Counted from the first letter of the stretch, positions 7,676 to 18,279 are shown. The stretch: 64,000 bases of DNA from Pseudomonas frederiksbergensis (GCF_003732275.1 NZ_MOBM01000012.1:248001-312000); one strand, 5' to 3'. Made by a program: numbers and translations. Notes: generated from the letters alone by a model not told the origin.

Positions 7676-8644
7676 TCAGCCGCCGATGATTTTCATGATG
7701 GTCGCGCCACCGGAGAACGCCACTTCCTGCTTGTCTCCCAGCGCTTTGACCAGCAGTCGCTGCAACGCCGGTAGCGCCTGGTGACGAGGCTTGTCCAGCA
7801 GGTCGCCGACATAGTGGCGATTGCTCGACGACAGGCAGCCATGCAGCCAGCCAGTGGACGATAGGCGTAGACGCGAACAGGTGCGGCAAAACGGAACGCT
7901 TTCGTTGGCGATCACGCCGAAATGGCCCAGCCCCGGAATCTGGTAACGCACCGCCGTGGCATCGACGGGGGCATCGGCCTGAAGGTACTCGTAGCGCTCG
8001 CCAATCAGGCTCAGCAACTGCTGAAGGCTGACGAACTGCTGCAGGAAGGCGTTGGAGTCGCTGGCCAGGTGGCCCATGCGCATCAATTCGATGAAGCGCA
8101 ACTCGTAGCCACGCTCCAGACAGTAGTCGAGCAGTGGCATCACCTGATCGAGGTTCTGCCCACGCAACGGCACCATATTGACCTTGATTTTCATGCCGGC
8201 CGCGGCGGCCTGGTCCATGCCGTCGAGGACAGTCGCCAGATCACCGCCGCGCGCAATGCTGCGAAAAGCGCTGGCATCCAGGGTATCGAGGGAAACGTTG
8301 ATGCGCCGAATGCCAGCATCCACCAACAGTGGCAACTTCTTCGCCAGCAACTGACCATTGGTGGTCAGGCTGATATCCGCCAGGCCCATCTGCCCGACGG
8401 CGGTCATGAAGGCTTCGAGTTTGGGACTGACCAGTGGCTCGCCACCGGTAATGCGCAAACGCTCGATGCCCGCAGCCTCGATCAGATAGGCCACGCCGCG
8501 TGCCATGGCCTCCGCCGACAACTCATCCTGCGCAGCCACCAGGCGCTTGCCATTGGGCACGCAGTAGGTACAAGCGTAATTGCAGGCTGAGGTCAGACTG
8601 ATCCGCAAATTGCGAAAACGCCTGCCTTGACGGTCAACGATCAT
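7676..8644 (-). CDS. moaA: GTP 3',8-cyclase (molybdenum cofactor biosynthesis)
   Basis: Radical-SAM enzyme converting GTP to (8S)-3',8-cyclo-7,8-dihydroGTP, the first step of molybdopterin synthesis. The 322 residues contain the N-terminal cluster motif C21-x3-C25-x2-C28 (CNYACTYC) and the SAM motif TGGEP. The C-terminal cluster motif C-x2-C-x13-C reads CRTCSRLRLSSTGWLHGC. The C-terminus ends in the activating GG. It appears monocistronic. Molybdopterin is needed by the hydroxylase encoded at 31300-34088 in this window. Pseudomonads often carry a second moaA elsewhere. Confidence 0.93.
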   Translation of the reverse strand: MIVDRQGRRFRNLRISLTSACNYACTYCVPNGKRLVAAQDELSAEAMARGVAYLIEAAGIERLRITGGEPLVSPKLEAFMTAVGQMGLADISLTTNGQLLAKKLPLLVDAGIRRINVSLDTLDASAFRSIARGGDLATVLDGMDQAAAAGMKIKVNMVPLRGQNLDQVMPLLDYCLERGYELRFIELMRMGHLASDSNAFLQQFVSLQQLLSLIGERYEYLQADAPVDATAVRYQIPGLGHFGVIANESVPFCRTCSRLRLSSTGWLHGCLSSSNRHYVGDLLDKPRHQALPALQRLLVKALGDKQEVAFSGGATIMKIIGG

Positions 8645-8738
8645 GGATCACTCCGGCGAAAGAAGATTCGAACGCGCAAAACTTGACTCACAAATCAAGT
8701 TTTAGCAAGCCCTATGCCTGAGTATATTCCTGCGGTAC

Positions 8739-8765
8739 TGCGCCATGTAGCTAAATCATGGCGCA
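8739..8765. other. Inverted repeat between TetR gene and moaA
   Basis: TGCGCCATG (8739-8747) and CATGGCGCA (8757-8765) form a perfect 9-bp stem with a 9-base loop, just downstream of the TetR stop codon. There is no clear T-run on the minus strand, so termination is only possible, not shown. Confidence 0.4.
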
Positions 8766-8783
8766 ATAAGGCAACTGAATGGT

Positions 8784-9422
8784 TCAGCTGCTCGGCGTGT
8801 CGTTATCGCGCTTGCGCTTGTTGCCCATGCGCACGCCGATGTCCATCAGGAACTGGAAGAAACCTTCCTGATCTTCCAGCACGTTGCTCCAGAACGGCGA
8901 GTGATACAGCGCCACGGCGCCATGCACCAGCGCCCAGGCCGCGCAGTAATGGAAGTAAGGCGGCACGTCTTCGAGCTTGCCTTCGCTGATCCGGCCCTTG
9001 ATCAGCAGGGTCAGGCGTTCGAAGTTCGAGGCGCGGATCTTGTGCAGTTCCTCGACCATCTCCGGCACCTGGTTGCCCTTGACCACCTTTTCTTCCAGGC
9101 GATCGAACAACCGATAGCGTTGCGGATCGCGCATGCGGAATTCGAAGTAGGCCCGGGACAGGGCTTCCTTGTCCTTATCGACATCGGCCGAATGCAACAG
9201 CTCGTTCAAATCGCGCTCGTAATCGAGCATCAGGCGCAGATAGATCTCCGCCTTGGATTTGAAGTGCTTGTAGATCGTGCCTTTGCCGATACCGACGGCA
9301 TCAGCAATCATCTCGACGGTGACACTGTCTTCACCTTGTTCGAGGAACAGCTTGAGCGCGGTATCGAGAATTTCTTGCTCGCGGCGACGAAACTCACGGA
9401 CCTTACGAGGTTCTTTATGCAT
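8784..9422 (-). CDS. TetR-family transcriptional regulator
   Basis: Regulator of 212 residues. The N-terminal helix-turn-helix reads ILDTALKLFLEQGEDSVTVEMIADAVGIGKGTIYKHFKSKAEIY (about 18-61), the usual TetR DNA-binding region. The C-terminal helical domain is of unrecognised ligand type and ends in a basic tail. It matches in position the P. aeruginosa gene PA2957 (from memory), upstream of the conserved pilZ-holB-fab cluster. It is divergent from the RgsA small RNA. The target genes cannot be read from the sequence. Confidence 0.85.
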   Translation of the reverse strand: MHKEPRKVREFRRREQEILDTALKLFLEQGEDSVTVEMIADAVGIGKGTIYKHFKSKAEIYLRLMLDYERDLNELLHSADVDKDKEALSRAYFEFRMRDPQRYRLFDRLEEKVVKGNQVPEMVEELHKIRASNFERLTLLIKGRISEGKLEDVPPYFHYCAAWALVHGAVALYHSPFWSNVLEDQEGFFQFLMDIGVRMGNKRKRDNDTPSS

Positions 9423-9537
9423 AAGAAAAGGTCTGTAGGGGTCAAAATTCGAAGCCGCGTATTATGCCTAACTTACGCCAAAATGCACGGATCATCCGAC
9501 CATATATGTGTTTCTTGATGAATTCGCACAACCTCGC

Positions 9538-9558
9538 CGGTTGATGAGAACTCAACCG
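9538..9558. promoter_or_regulatory. Dyad upstream of rgsA
   Basis: CGGTTGA and TCAACCG form perfect 7-base arms around a 7-base centre, about 70 bases upstream of the rgsA -10 element and 116 bases upstream of the TetR start. It could be a regulator site for either gene. It does not match the GacA box TGTAAG-N6-CTTACA. Confidence 0.35.
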
Positions 9559-9624
9559 AAGCGCGCGTATTCCAAATTTGTTTAAAAACCCGACCAGCTA
9601 AACTGGACTCGGCGCAATACTGAT

Positions 9625-9631
9625 CAATACT
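9625..9631 (+). promoter_or_regulatory. SigmaS-like -10 element of rgsA
   Basis: CAATACT matches the RpoS extended -10 consensus CTATACT at 6 of 7 positions. No good -35 TTGACA lies 17 bases upstream, as expected for an RpoS promoter. RgsA is known as an RpoS-dependent RNA in Pseudomonas. Confidence 0.5.
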
Positions 9632-9636
9632 TCAAC

Positions 9637-9757
9637 TGTCGGCGAGGCATCTCCCCCAAGTGTCGCGCCGATGAAGGTACCAAAGGATTGCGTGCCTTTG
9701 TTTTACTCCTAATGGTCTTAACCCGGATTCACCCCCCAGAACCCGGGTTTTTTTTGC
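9637..9757 (+). ncRNA. rgsA: RgsA (P16) small regulatory RNA
   Basis: A non-coding transcript of about 120 nt is predicted between the TetR and TatD genes, the place where I recall rgsA in P. aeruginosa (PA2958.1). Three stems are visible: TCGGCG/CGCCGA (9639-9644/9666-9671), AAGGTAC/GTGCCTT, and a terminator AACCCGG/CCGGGTT (9720-9726/9743-9749) followed by eight T. The single-stranded stretch 9695-9715 is nearly perfectly complementary to the acpP ribosome-binding region of this window. This agrees with reports of RgsA acting on acpP and fis mRNAs. The 5' end is estimated from the -10 element. Identification rests on position, structure and target match. Confidence 0.8.
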
Positions 9758-9781
9758 CTGCGATTCAGCGGCCAAAGCCCG

Positions 9782-9810
9782 GTAGGTGCTGCCGAAGGCT
9801 GCGATCTTTT
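9782..9810. repeat. Solitary REP unit, GCTGCCGAAGGCTGCGATC class
   Basis: GTAGGTGCTGCCGAAGGCTGC followed by GATCTTTT is a third REP family, seen again at 60441 and 60651. It lies between the rgsA terminator and the TatD gene stop. Confidence 0.7.
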
Positions 9811-9816
9811 CTAACG

Positions 9817-10608
9817 TTACACCGATGCTCCGACGTGCGCCAACGGGAACAAACGCTTGAAATTCTCGGTGGTCTGCTCGGCAAACCGCTCGTAGGACTC
9901 ACCTCGCACCATTGCCAGAAACTCCGCTACCTCACGCACGTATTGCGGCAGGTTCGGTTTACCGCGATAAGGGATCGGCGCCAGGTACGGCGAGTCGGTT
10001 TCCACCAGCAACCGGTCAGCCGGCACCTTGCTGGCCACATCCCGCAGGGCATCGGCATTGCGAAAAGTGACAATACCGGACAGAGAAATGTAATACCCCA
10101 TGTCCAGCGCAGCCTTGGCCATCTCCCAGTCTTCGGTGAAGCAATGCAGCACGCCTGCCTGCGGCAGCGCCGCTTCGCGTAGCTGCTCAAGGGTATCGGA
10201 CCGCGCGCCACGGGTATGGATGATCACCGGTTTACCGGTCTGCCCCGCCGCTTGCAAGTGCAGACGGAACGATTCCTGCTGCAATGTTGCCGCTTCCGGC
10301 TCGTAGTGATAATCCAGACCGGTTTCACCGATCGCCACCACCCGCGGATGATTGAGTTCGTGCAACAGCCAATCCAGCGCCGGTGCGGCACCCGGCTGCA
10401 CATCGAGTGGATGCACACCGACCGAACAGTCGACATCGTCGTAACGTTCGGCCAGGGCTTTGACGTCGGCGGCGTTATCGGCGCTGACACCAATGCACAG
10501 AAAGTGCCCTACCCCGCGCGCACGGGCCGCATCGAGCGCGGCATCCAGGGAGCCGTCGTGGGCGGTGAGGTCGAGGCGATCAAGGTGACAATGGGAATCT
10601 ACGAGCAT
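9817..10608 (-). CDS. TatD/YcfH-family metal-dependent hydrolase (DNase)
   Basis: Amidohydrolase-fold nuclease of 263 residues. It has the metal-binding start DSHCHLDRLD, Glu in AIGETGLDYHYE, His in VIIHTRGA, His in VLHCFTED, and Asp in LLVETDSPYLAP, the complete TatD signature set. It corresponds to E. coli ycfH, which also lies next to holB. The family has 3'-5' DNase activity with a proposed role in DNA repair. It is last in the minus-strand run mltG-tmk-holB-pilZ-tatD. Confidence 0.88.
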   Translation of the reverse strand: MLVDSHCHLDRLDLTAHDGSLDAALDAARARGVGHFLCIGVSADNAADVKALAERYDDVDCSVGVHPLDVQPGAAPALDWLLHELNHPRVVAIGETGLDYHYEPEAATLQQESFRLHLQAAGQTGKPVIIHTRGARSDTLEQLREAALPQAGVLHCFTEDWEMAKAALDMGYYISLSGIVTFRNADALRDVASKVPADRLLVETDSPYLAPIPYRGKPNLPQYVREVAEFLAMVRGESYERFAEQTTENFKRLFPLAHVGASV

Positions 10609-10622
10609 AAAAGGGCTGCAAC

Positions 10623-10979
10623 TTACATCGTATGAGTGGGACGGTCGGACTTCAGGGCTCCGGCCAGATGGGTTTCGATTCGACTGCGCGCGGTATTGTC
10701 GCCTTCGTTGAATTGCACGCCAACACCGGCGGCGCGATTGCCCTGAGCACCTTTGGGGGTAATCCAGGTGACCTTGCCGGCGACCGGAATCTTTTCCGGT
10801 TCGTCCATCAGGTGCAGCAGCATGAAGACCTCATCGCCCAACTTGTAGCTTTTGTTGGTCGGGATAAACAGGCCACCGTTCTTGATGAACGGCATGTAAG
10901 CCGCGTAGAGCACGGCCCTGTCCTTGATGGTCAAGGACAAAATGCCATTGCGCGGCCCCGGACTGATGGGTTCGTTCAT
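10623..10979 (-). CDS. pilZ: Type IV pilus PilZ domain protein
   Basis: PilZ-domain protein of 118 residues matching the founding PilZ of P. aeruginosa, which is needed for type IV pilus assembly and works with FimX and PilB. The start at 10979 (MNEPISPGPRNG) has GGAGG spaced 7 bases; an ATG 12 bases further upstream lacks a site. The c-di-GMP-binding RxxxR motif is absent from its N-terminus, as is usual for PilZ itself, which does not bind the nucleotide. It sits 14 bases upstream of the TatD gene and follows holB by 43 bases. Confidence 0.88.
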   Translation of the reverse strand: MNEPISPGPRNGILSLTIKDRAVLYAAYMPFIKNGGLFIPTNKSYKLGDEVFMLLHLMDEPEKIPVAGKVTWITPKGAQGNRAAGVGVQFNEGDNTARSRIETHLAGALKSDRPTHTM

Positions 10980-11022
10980 GTTGACCTCCACTGTCTGATG
11001 ATCAGAGTCTAGTGTCAGACGG

Positions 11023-12643
<1,621 letters not shown>

Positions 12644-12653
12644 TTAGTCAGAG

Positions 12654-13856
12654 TCATTGCGGGCTTTGCGGCGCGGGCGCATCCGCTTCGGGTGCTGGCG
12701 CAGGTTCTTGTGCAGGCTCTTGTGCAGAGTCTTGCGGCGCTACTAGCGGCATGTCTTCGATCGCCGTATCGGGCGAAGCCGCCGGGATTGGCGCCTGAGC
12801 ATCCTCCGTCTGCGGCGTAACAGTCGGTGCAGGGCTGGACCGGTAGTCGGCTCGTCGATTGATCTGGAACTCGCGCACCGCATTGTTGTGGGCGTCCAGA
12901 TCATCGGAGAACACGTGGCTGCCATCACCGCGCGCGACAAAATACAAACTGTTGCCGTCCGCCGGATTCAACGCCGCATGGATCGCTTCGCGGCCCACCA
13001 TCGCAATCGGCGTCGGCGGCAAACCAGCAATCATGTAAGTGTTGTACGGCGTCGGTTCCTTGAGATGAGCGCGGGTCAACTTGCCGTTGTAACGATCACC
13101 CAGACCGTAAATCACGGTCGGATCAGTCTGTAACAGCATGCCCATCTCCATGCGCCGCACGAACACGCCGGCGATCTGCCGACGCTCCTGCGGCACACCG
13201 GTTTCCTTTTCCACCAGCGAGGCCATGATCAGCGCCTGATAGGGCTCGGTGTAAGGGACGTCGGCAGCGCGTTGGTTCCATTCCTTGAGGAGGACCTCGT
13301 CGAGGCGATCGTAAGCTTTCTTGAGCAGATCGACGTCAGTCATGCCGCGCACGAAACGATAGGTATCGGGGAAGAATCGTCCTTCCGGAAAAATCCCGTT
13401 GTGCCCGAGCTTGTCCATCACTTGGCTGTCGCTCAGACCGTTGAGGGTCTGCTCGAGTTTTTCATCCTTGGCCAGGGCCGCGCGAACCTGATGGAAATTC
13501 CAGCCTTCGACCAGCGTCAGGCTGTACTGCACCATTTCCCCGCGCTTCCACAGGTCGATCAGACCGTTGACTGTCATGCCGGGCACCATGCGGTATTCGC
13601 CGCTGTGCAGCGGTTGCCCTGCCAGATTAAAACGCCAATACACGCGCAGCCAGAAAGCGTCCTTGATGACGCCATCGGCTTCGAGTCGAAGGAAGGTGCG
13701 GTTTGGCGTAGTGCCTTTGGGCACTTCCAGCAGCTCTTCCTGGGCGATGTTCAGCGGCTGTTCCAGCGCCGAATCGATTTTCCAGGCGCAAGCGCCCGCC
13801 AACAGCCCCGCCAGAACCAATCCGGTTTCCAGCAGCAGCAAGAATTTACGTCTCAC
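12654..13856 (-). CDS. mltG: Endolytic peptidoglycan transglycosylase MltG
   Basis: Inner-membrane enzyme that cuts nascent glycan strands and limits their length. The 400 residues comprise one N-terminal membrane helix (about 5-24), the YceG fold and the catalytic segment MASLVEKETGVPQERRQ with Glu218 as the catalytic residue. A C-terminal tail of about 55 residues is rich in Ala, Pro, Glu and Gln (AQEPAQEPAPAPEADAP), longer than in E. coli. It lies between pabC (3 bases upstream) and tmk (19 bases downstream). Confidence 0.92.
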   Translation of the reverse strand: MRRKFLLLLETGLVLAGLLAGACAWKIDSALEQPLNIAQEELLEVPKGTTPNRTFLRLEADGVIKDAFWLRVYWRFNLAGQPLHSGEYRMVPGMTVNGLIDLWKRGEMVQYSLTLVEGWNFHQVRAALAKDEKLEQTLNGLSDSQVMDKLGHNGIFPEGRFFPDTYRFVRGMTDVDLLKKAYDRLDEVLLKEWNQRAADVPYTEPYQALIMASLVEKETGVPQERRQIAGVFVRRMEMGMLLQTDPTVIYGLGDRYNGKLTRAHLKEPTPYNTYMIAGLPPTPIAMVGREAIHAALNPADGNSLYFVARGDGSHVFSDDLDAHNNAVREFQINRRADYRSSPAPTVTPQTEDAQAPIPAASPDTAIEDMPLVAPQDSAQEPAQEPAPAPEADAPAPQSPQ

Positions 13857-13859
13857 GAA

Positions 13860-14675
13860 TCAAGCATCCAGTAGCGCACGAGCAATGGTTTGGAGTTTAC
13901 GGGTGAGCGGCCCAACCGGCCAGCTCAGTGCGGCATAGGCGCGCACCGGCCAAACGCCATACACGCTGTTGCAGACAAAGACCTCGTCAGCCCATTGCAG
14001 CTGCTCGAGGGTGATATCGGTGATTTGCGTGGGAATCCCCAATGACTTGGCTTGAAACAATAATTCGGCACGCATCACGCCCGCCACGCCACAGCGTTTG
14101 AGATTGGCGGTCACCAGCACGCCATCGCGTACCAGGAACAGATTACTGAACACGCCTTCGATCACCCGCCCTACCTGATCCAGCATCAAGCCTTCGGCAT
14201 GCTCGGTGTCCTGCCATTCTGAACGGGCGATGACCTGCTCCAGACGGTTCAAATGCTTGAGACCGGCGAGCAATGGCTGTTTGGAAAGCCGTGTCGCACA
14301 AGGAAACAGGCGAACACCTTGCTCCGCATGAGCCGCCGGATAAGCAGCAGGAGGATTGCCTTGCAGAATACGTCGAGCCTGAGCCGAGGGATCGACGGCA
14401 TAACCGCGCAGGCTGTCGCCGCGGGTGAGAATGAGTTTGAGCACGCCCTCGCCCAGCGCGGCGGCATAGGCCAGTAGCTCCGCGCGGATCAATTCATGAT
14501 CAGCGGCAATCGCCAGGCGCGAACAACCCTCCGCCAGACGCGACAAATGTCGATCCAGTAGCAACGGCTGCCCGCTCTTGACTGCGATGGTCTCGAACAG
14601 ACCATCACCGTAAGCCAGGCCGCGATCCTTCAGCGACAAAGCGTCAGCCGGTTGACCGTCGACCCAGCTGTCCAT
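13860..14675 (-). CDS. pabC: Aminodeoxychorismate lyase
   Basis: PLP enzyme of the class IV aminotransferase fold. It releases pyruvate from 4-amino-4-deoxychorismate to give p-aminobenzoate for folate synthesis. The 271 residues contain DRGLAYGDGLFETIAV near the N-terminus, KHLNRLEQVIAR with the PLP lysine region, and EGVFSNLFLV. Its ATG overlaps the fabF stop (TGATG at 14677-14673), so translation is coupled to fabF, the arrangement known from E. coli. Confidence 0.92.
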   Translation of the reverse strand: MDSWVDGQPADALSLKDRGLAYGDGLFETIAVKSGQPLLLDRHLSRLAEGCSRLAIAADHELIRAELLAYAAALGEGVLKLILTRGDSLRGYAVDPSAQARRILQGNPPAAYPAAHAEQGVRLFPCATRLSKQPLLAGLKHLNRLEQVIARSEWQDTEHAEGLMLDQVGRVIEGVFSNLFLVRDGVLVTANLKRCGVAGVMRAELLFQAKSLGIPTQITDITLEQLQWADEVFVCNSVYGVWPVRAYAALSWPVGPLTRKLQTIARALLDA

Positions 14676-15919
14676 CAGCCAGCGAACCGGCGGAACACCA
14701 GCGAGCCATTGGTACCGCCAAATCCGAAGGAGTTGGACAGCACCACATCGATATCCATGCCACGCGCGGTGTGGGGTACGAAGTCGAGGTCGCAGCCTTC
14801 GTCCGGCTCATCGAGGTTGATGGTCGGCGGTGCTACCTGGCTGTTGATTGCCAGTACGCTGAAAATCGCCTCGACCGCGCCCGCCGCACCCAACAGGTGA
14901 CCGGTCATGGATTTGGTCGAACTGACCGCCAGCTTGTAGGCGTGATCGCCGAACACGGATTTGATCGCACAGGCTTCGGCGAGGTCGCCGGCCGAGGTCG
15001 AAGTGCCGTGAGCGTTGATGTACTGAACCTGATCGCTATTGATCTTCGCATCGCGCAAGGCATTGGTGATGCAACGCGCGGCACCGGCGCCGTCGGCCGG
15101 TGGCGAGGTCATATGGTAAGCATCGCCACTGGTGCCGAAACCGATCAGCTCGGCGTAGATGGTCGCGCCACGGGCCTTGGCGTGTTCCAGTTCTTCGAGA
15201 ACCAGAGCGCCGGCACCGTCGGACAACACGAAGCCATCACGGCCCTTGTCCCATGGACGACTGGCGCGGGACGGCTCGTCATTACGGGTCGACAGCGCGC
15301 GGGAGGCACCGAAGCCACCCATGCCCAGACCACACGCAGCCATCTCGGCGCCACCGGCGATCATCACGTCGGCTTCGTCGTACATGATGTTGCGTGCTGC
15401 CATGCCGATGCAGTGCGTACCGGTGGTACACGCCGTGGCGATGGCGTAGTTAGGTCCCTGTGCCCCCAGATGGATGGACAGGAAACCGGAAATCATATTG
15501 ATGATCGAGCCAGGCACGAAAAACGGAGAGATCCGTCGTGGGCCGGAATCATGCAGCGTTCGGCTGGTTTCTTCGATATTGGTCAAACCGCCAATACCCG
15601 ACCCCATGGCCACGCCGATCCGCTCGCGGTTGGCGTCGGTGACTTCAAGACCTGCGTTACGCACGGCCTGAAAACCTGCTGCCAGACCGTACTGAATGAA
15701 CAGGTCGAGCTTGCGAGCCTCCTTGACCGACAGGTATTCCTCGACATTGAAGCCCTTTACCGAACCGCCAAAACGGGTGGAATAGGCAGAAAGGTCGGTG
15801 TGTTCGATCAGACCAATGCCACTGCGGCCAGCCAGAATGCCCTGCCAACTGCTCGGCACATCCGTGCCCAGTGGCGACAACATACCCATACCGGTGACTA
15901 CGACGCGTCTACGCGACAC
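14675..15919 (-). CDS. fabF: 3-oxoacyl-ACP synthase II
   Basis: Condensing enzyme of fatty-acid elongation, 414 residues. The triad is present: Cys164 (ATACTTGTH), His in [11 protein letters not shown] and His in [16 protein letters not shown] chose the GTG at 15919 ([14 protein letters not shown]), preceded by AAAGGAGA. An upstream ATG at 15952 would add 11 non-conserved residues. A terminator-like hairpin lies between it and acpP, so fabF is read by passage through that hairpin or from a nearby promoter. Confidence 0.95.
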   Translation of the reverse strand: MSRRRVVVTGMGMLSPLGTDVPSSWQGILAGRSGIGLIEHTDLSAYSTRFGGSVKGFNVEEYLSVKEARKLDLFIQYGLAAGFQAVRNAGLEVTDANRERIGVAMGSGIGGLTNIEETSRTLHDSGPRRISPFFVPGSIINMISGFLSIHLGAQGPNYAIATACTTGTHCIGMAARNIMYDEADVMIAGGAEMAACGLGMGGFGASRALSTRNDEPSRASRPWDKGRDGFVLSDGAGALVLEELEHAKARGATIYAELIGFGTSGDAYHMTSPPADGAGAARCITNALRDAKINSDQVQYINAHGTSTSAGDLAEACAIKSVFGDHAYKLAVSSTKSMTGHLLGAAGAVEAIFSVLAINSQVAPPTINLDEPDEGCDLDFVPHTARGMDIDVVLSNSFGFGGTNGSLVFRRFAG

Positions 15920-15962
15920 AGCACTCTCCTTTTTCAAATGACGACTTTGCATCAGGCCTAAA

Positions 15963-15998
15963 GAAAAAACCGCACGCCATGATGGCAGTGCGGTTTTT
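15963..15998. terminator. Hairpin between acpP and fabF
   Basis: AAAAACCGCAC (15965-15975) pairs with GTGCGGTTTTT (about 15988-15998), with a further inner GCCA/TGGC stem. It has T-runs on both strands. It lies downstream of acpP and would cut back transcription into fabF, helping acpP to be expressed far more than its neighbours. Confidence 0.8.
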
Positions 15999-16027
15999 CC
16001 ATGACAGCGAGCGACGACTAAAAACTA

Positions 16028-16264
16028 TTACGCCTGGTGGCTGGTAACGTAGTCGATTGCTGCTTGTACAGTAGTGATCTTCTCAGCTTCTTCGTCAGGG
16101 ATTTCGGTCTCGAATTCCTCTTCCAGAGCCATCACCAGCTCAACGGTGTCAAGGGAGTCGGCACCCAGGTCTTCAACGAAGGAAGCAGTGTTGACCACTT
16201 CTTCTTCTTTAACGCCCAGTTGCTCAGCAACGATTTTCTTGACGCGCTCTTCGATGGTGCTCAT
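16028..16264 (-). CDS. acpP: Acyl carrier protein
   Basis: Acidic 78-residue carrier of fatty acyl chains. The phosphopantetheine attachment site is Ser37 in [18 protein letters not shown]. The gene has its own promoter (16317-16344) and a following hairpin. Its leader contains a site complementary to RgsA that covers AGGAG (16277-16281), so the small RNA should block translation. It is flanked by fabG upstream and fabF downstream, the usual order. Confidence 0.97.
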   Translation of the reverse strand: MSTIEERVKKIVAEQLGVKEEEVVNTASFVEDLGADSLDTVELVMALEEEFETEIPDEEAEKITTVQAAIDYVTSHQA

Positions 16265-16265
16265 A

Positions 16266-16286
16266 CCTTGTTTTCACTCCTAATGG
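16266..16286 (-). promoter_or_regulatory. Predicted RgsA binding site on acpP mRNA
   Basis: The plus strand here reads almost the same as RgsA 9695-9715: ACTCCTAATGG and TTGTTTT are identical, with a single-base shift between them. The acpP leader can therefore form about 20 base pairs with RgsA through one bulge. The pairing covers the AGGAG sequence and ends just before the start codon. Confidence 0.75.
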
Positions 16287-16316
16287 ACAAATTCAGGCAG
16301 CTGGCCGGTGGGTAAG

Positions 16317-16344
16317 TGTATAGAAAGACTTTTCAGTTTTTCAA
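16317..16344 (-). promoter_or_regulatory. acpP promoter
   Basis: On the minus strand: TTGAAA (16344-16339), a 16-base spacer and TATACA (16322-16317). The -35 region lies within an inverted repeat TTTCAGTT-TTTC-AACTGAAA (16331-16350). A second palindrome TCTATAAATAGA lies at 16381-16392. Confidence 0.55.
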
Positions 16345-16455
16345 CTGAAAGCTTCACTCCTCAAACCCGGCGACCCTCTGTCTATAAATAGATTGCAGCT
16401 TTATAACGGATTTTAGACAGCTCGTATGACATTTTTTTGAAGCAATCCGTCACAT

Positions 16456-17199
16456 TTAACTCATGTACATCCCGCCGTTCACCGGGATTGTAGCCCCAGT
16501 AACGTAAGCCGCACCGTCAGATGCAAGAAAAGCGACCACAGACGCGATCTCTTGAGCTTGCCCCAGACGACCCAGCGGAATCTGCGTCTGCAAGGCTTCA
16601 CGCTGCGCCTCGGGCAGTTCACGGGTCATATCGGTGTCGATGAACCCAGGGGCCACCGAGTTTACCGTAATCGAACGCGAACCGACTTCACGCGCCAGTG
16701 CACGGCTGAAACCTTCCAGACCGGCCTTGGCGGCAGCGTAGTTTACTTGGCCTGCGTTGCCCATGGCACCCACAACCGAGCCAATACTGATAATTCGTCC
16801 CCAACGGGCTTTGGTCATGCCGCGCAAAACGCCCTTGGACAGGCGGAACAGACTGTTCAAATTGGTATCGACGACGTCATGCCATTCGTCATCTTTCATG
16901 CGCATCATCAGGTTATCGCGGGTGATACCAGCATTATTGACCAGGATCGCCGGCGCACCGAATTGCTCCTGAATGCTCGCCAGCACGGCCGCTACGGACT
17001 CGTCGCTGGTGACATTGAGTTCCAGGCCAGTACCCTGAATACCATTTTCTTTCAGGGTAGCCGCGATACGCTCGGCCCCCGAAGCGGAAGTCGCGGTGCC
17101 GATAACAATGGCACCCTGACGACCCAATTCCAGAGCGATAGCCTGGCCGATACCACGGCTGGCACCAGTGACCAATGCAACTTTACCTTGCAGACTCAT
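16456..17199 (-). CDS. fabG: 3-oxoacyl-ACP reductase
   Basis: NADPH-dependent ketoreductase of fatty-acid elongation, 247 residues. It has TGASRGIG (11-18), NNAG (88-91), Ser141, Tyr154 and Lys158 (YAAAK). The ATG at 17199 has AAGGAG; the frame extends upstream to 17232 without conservation. It lies 17 bases downstream of fabD and precedes acpP by 191 bases that hold the acpP promoter. Confidence 0.96.
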   Translation of the reverse strand: MSLQGKVALVTGASRGIGQAIALELGRQGAIVIGTATSASGAERIAATLKENGIQGTGLELNVTSDESVAAVLASIQEQFGAPAILVNNAGITRDNLMMRMKDDEWHDVVDTNLNSLFRLSKGVLRGMTKARWGRIISIGSVVGAMGNAGQVNYAAAKAGLEGFSRALAREVGSRSITVNSVAPGFIDTDMTRELPEAQREALQTQIPLGRLGQAQEIASVVAFLASDGAAYVTGATIPVNGGMYMS

Positions 17200-17215
17200 G
17201 CAAGCTTCTCCTTGT

Positions 17216-18154
17216 TCAGGCCAGCGCTGCACGGGCGGCAGCGAAAGCGTCTGGGGTATTGAGGTTAGAGGTCGACACGCCTTCGGCGCAACGTTTGTTC
17301 AAACCGGCAAGTACTTTGCCAGGGCCGCACTCGACCAGTTCGGTCGCGCCCTTGGCAGCCAGCGCCTGGACCGACTCGACCCAGCGTACAGGCTTGTAGA
17401 GCTGTTCAAGCAGATCGCGCTTGAGGGTTTCCAGATCGGCCGGCACGTTGGCGCTGACGTTCTGTACCACAGGAATCTGCGGTGCCTGCCAGTCGATCGC
17501 TGCGATCGACTCGGCGAACCGCTCGGCGGCTGGGCGCATCAATTCGCAATGAGACGGCACGCTGACCGGCAATGGCATGGCACGCTTGGCGCCGCGTGCC
17601 TTGCAGCCTTCGATGGCACGTTCTACCGCCGCCTTGGCGCCAGCGATCACTACCTGGCCCGGGGAGTTGAAGTTAACCGCACTCACTACTTCGCCTTGCG
17701 CCGCTTCGGCACAGGCTGCCAGCACATCGGCGTCTTCCAGACCCAGGATTGCAGCCATGCCGCCCTGCCCGGCCGGAACGGCTTCCTGCATCAACTGACC
17801 GCGACGCTCTACCAGCTTCACCGCGTCGCCCAGGCTCAGACTGCCTGCAGCCACCAGGGCACTGTATTCGCCCAGGCTGTGACCGGCAACGTAAGCCGGA
17901 CGCGCACCGCCTTCAGCCAGCCACAGACGCCACAAGGCGATCGAGGCGGTCAGAATGGCCGGCTGGGTTTTATCGGTTTGATTGAGTTGTTCTTCCGGCC
18001 CTTGCTGGGTCAGTGCCCACAGGTCGTAACCCAGAGCATCAGAAGCTTCTTTGAATGTTTCGAGGACCACAGGATGTTGCGCGCCCAACTCGGCCAGCAT
18101 GCCGAGGGACTGCGAACCCTGTCCTGGAAAGACGAATGCGAGGGAAGCAGACAT
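17216..18154 (-). CDS. fabD: Malonyl-CoA:ACP transacylase
   Basis: Transfers malonyl from CoA to ACP. The 312 residues contain FPGQGSQ (9-15), the nucleophile motif GHSLGEYS (Ser about 92) and the catalytic His in SVPSHCELM. The start at 18154 (MSASLAFVFPGQGSQ) is chosen over a GTG at 18253, whose extra residues are not conserved. The 125-base gap to plsX holds no fabH. In Pseudomonas fabH is not in this cluster, unlike E. coli. Confidence 0.95.
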   Translation of the reverse strand: MSASLAFVFPGQGSQSLGMLAELGAQHPVVLETFKEASDALGYDLWALTQQGPEEQLNQTDKTQPAILTASIALWRLWLAEGGARPAYVAGHSLGEYSALVAAGSLSLGDAVKLVERRGQLMQEAVPAGQGGMAAILGLEDADVLAACAEAAQGEVVSAVNFNSPGQVVIAGAKAAVERAIEGCKARGAKRAMPLPVSVPSHCELMRPAAERFAESIAAIDWQAPQIPVVQNVSANVPADLETLKRDLLEQLYKPVRWVESVQALAAKGATELVECGPGKVLAGLNKRCAEGVSTSNLNTPDAFAAARAALA

Positions 18155-18279
18155 GTAACAAGCCCCTAATGATCTTGTCGTCGGAGAATTGACGTCCCGC
18201 TTGTGGAACGCAAGAAACTCACAGTTGGATGGCCCATTGAACTGAGCGGTCACATTTAAGCATTGTCCGACGAAAACAC

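Noticed and set aside
9688..10182. Plus-strand ORF of 164 codons covering the rgsA terminator
   Set aside because: It starts within the small RNA, crosses a terminator and is antisense to the TatD gene.
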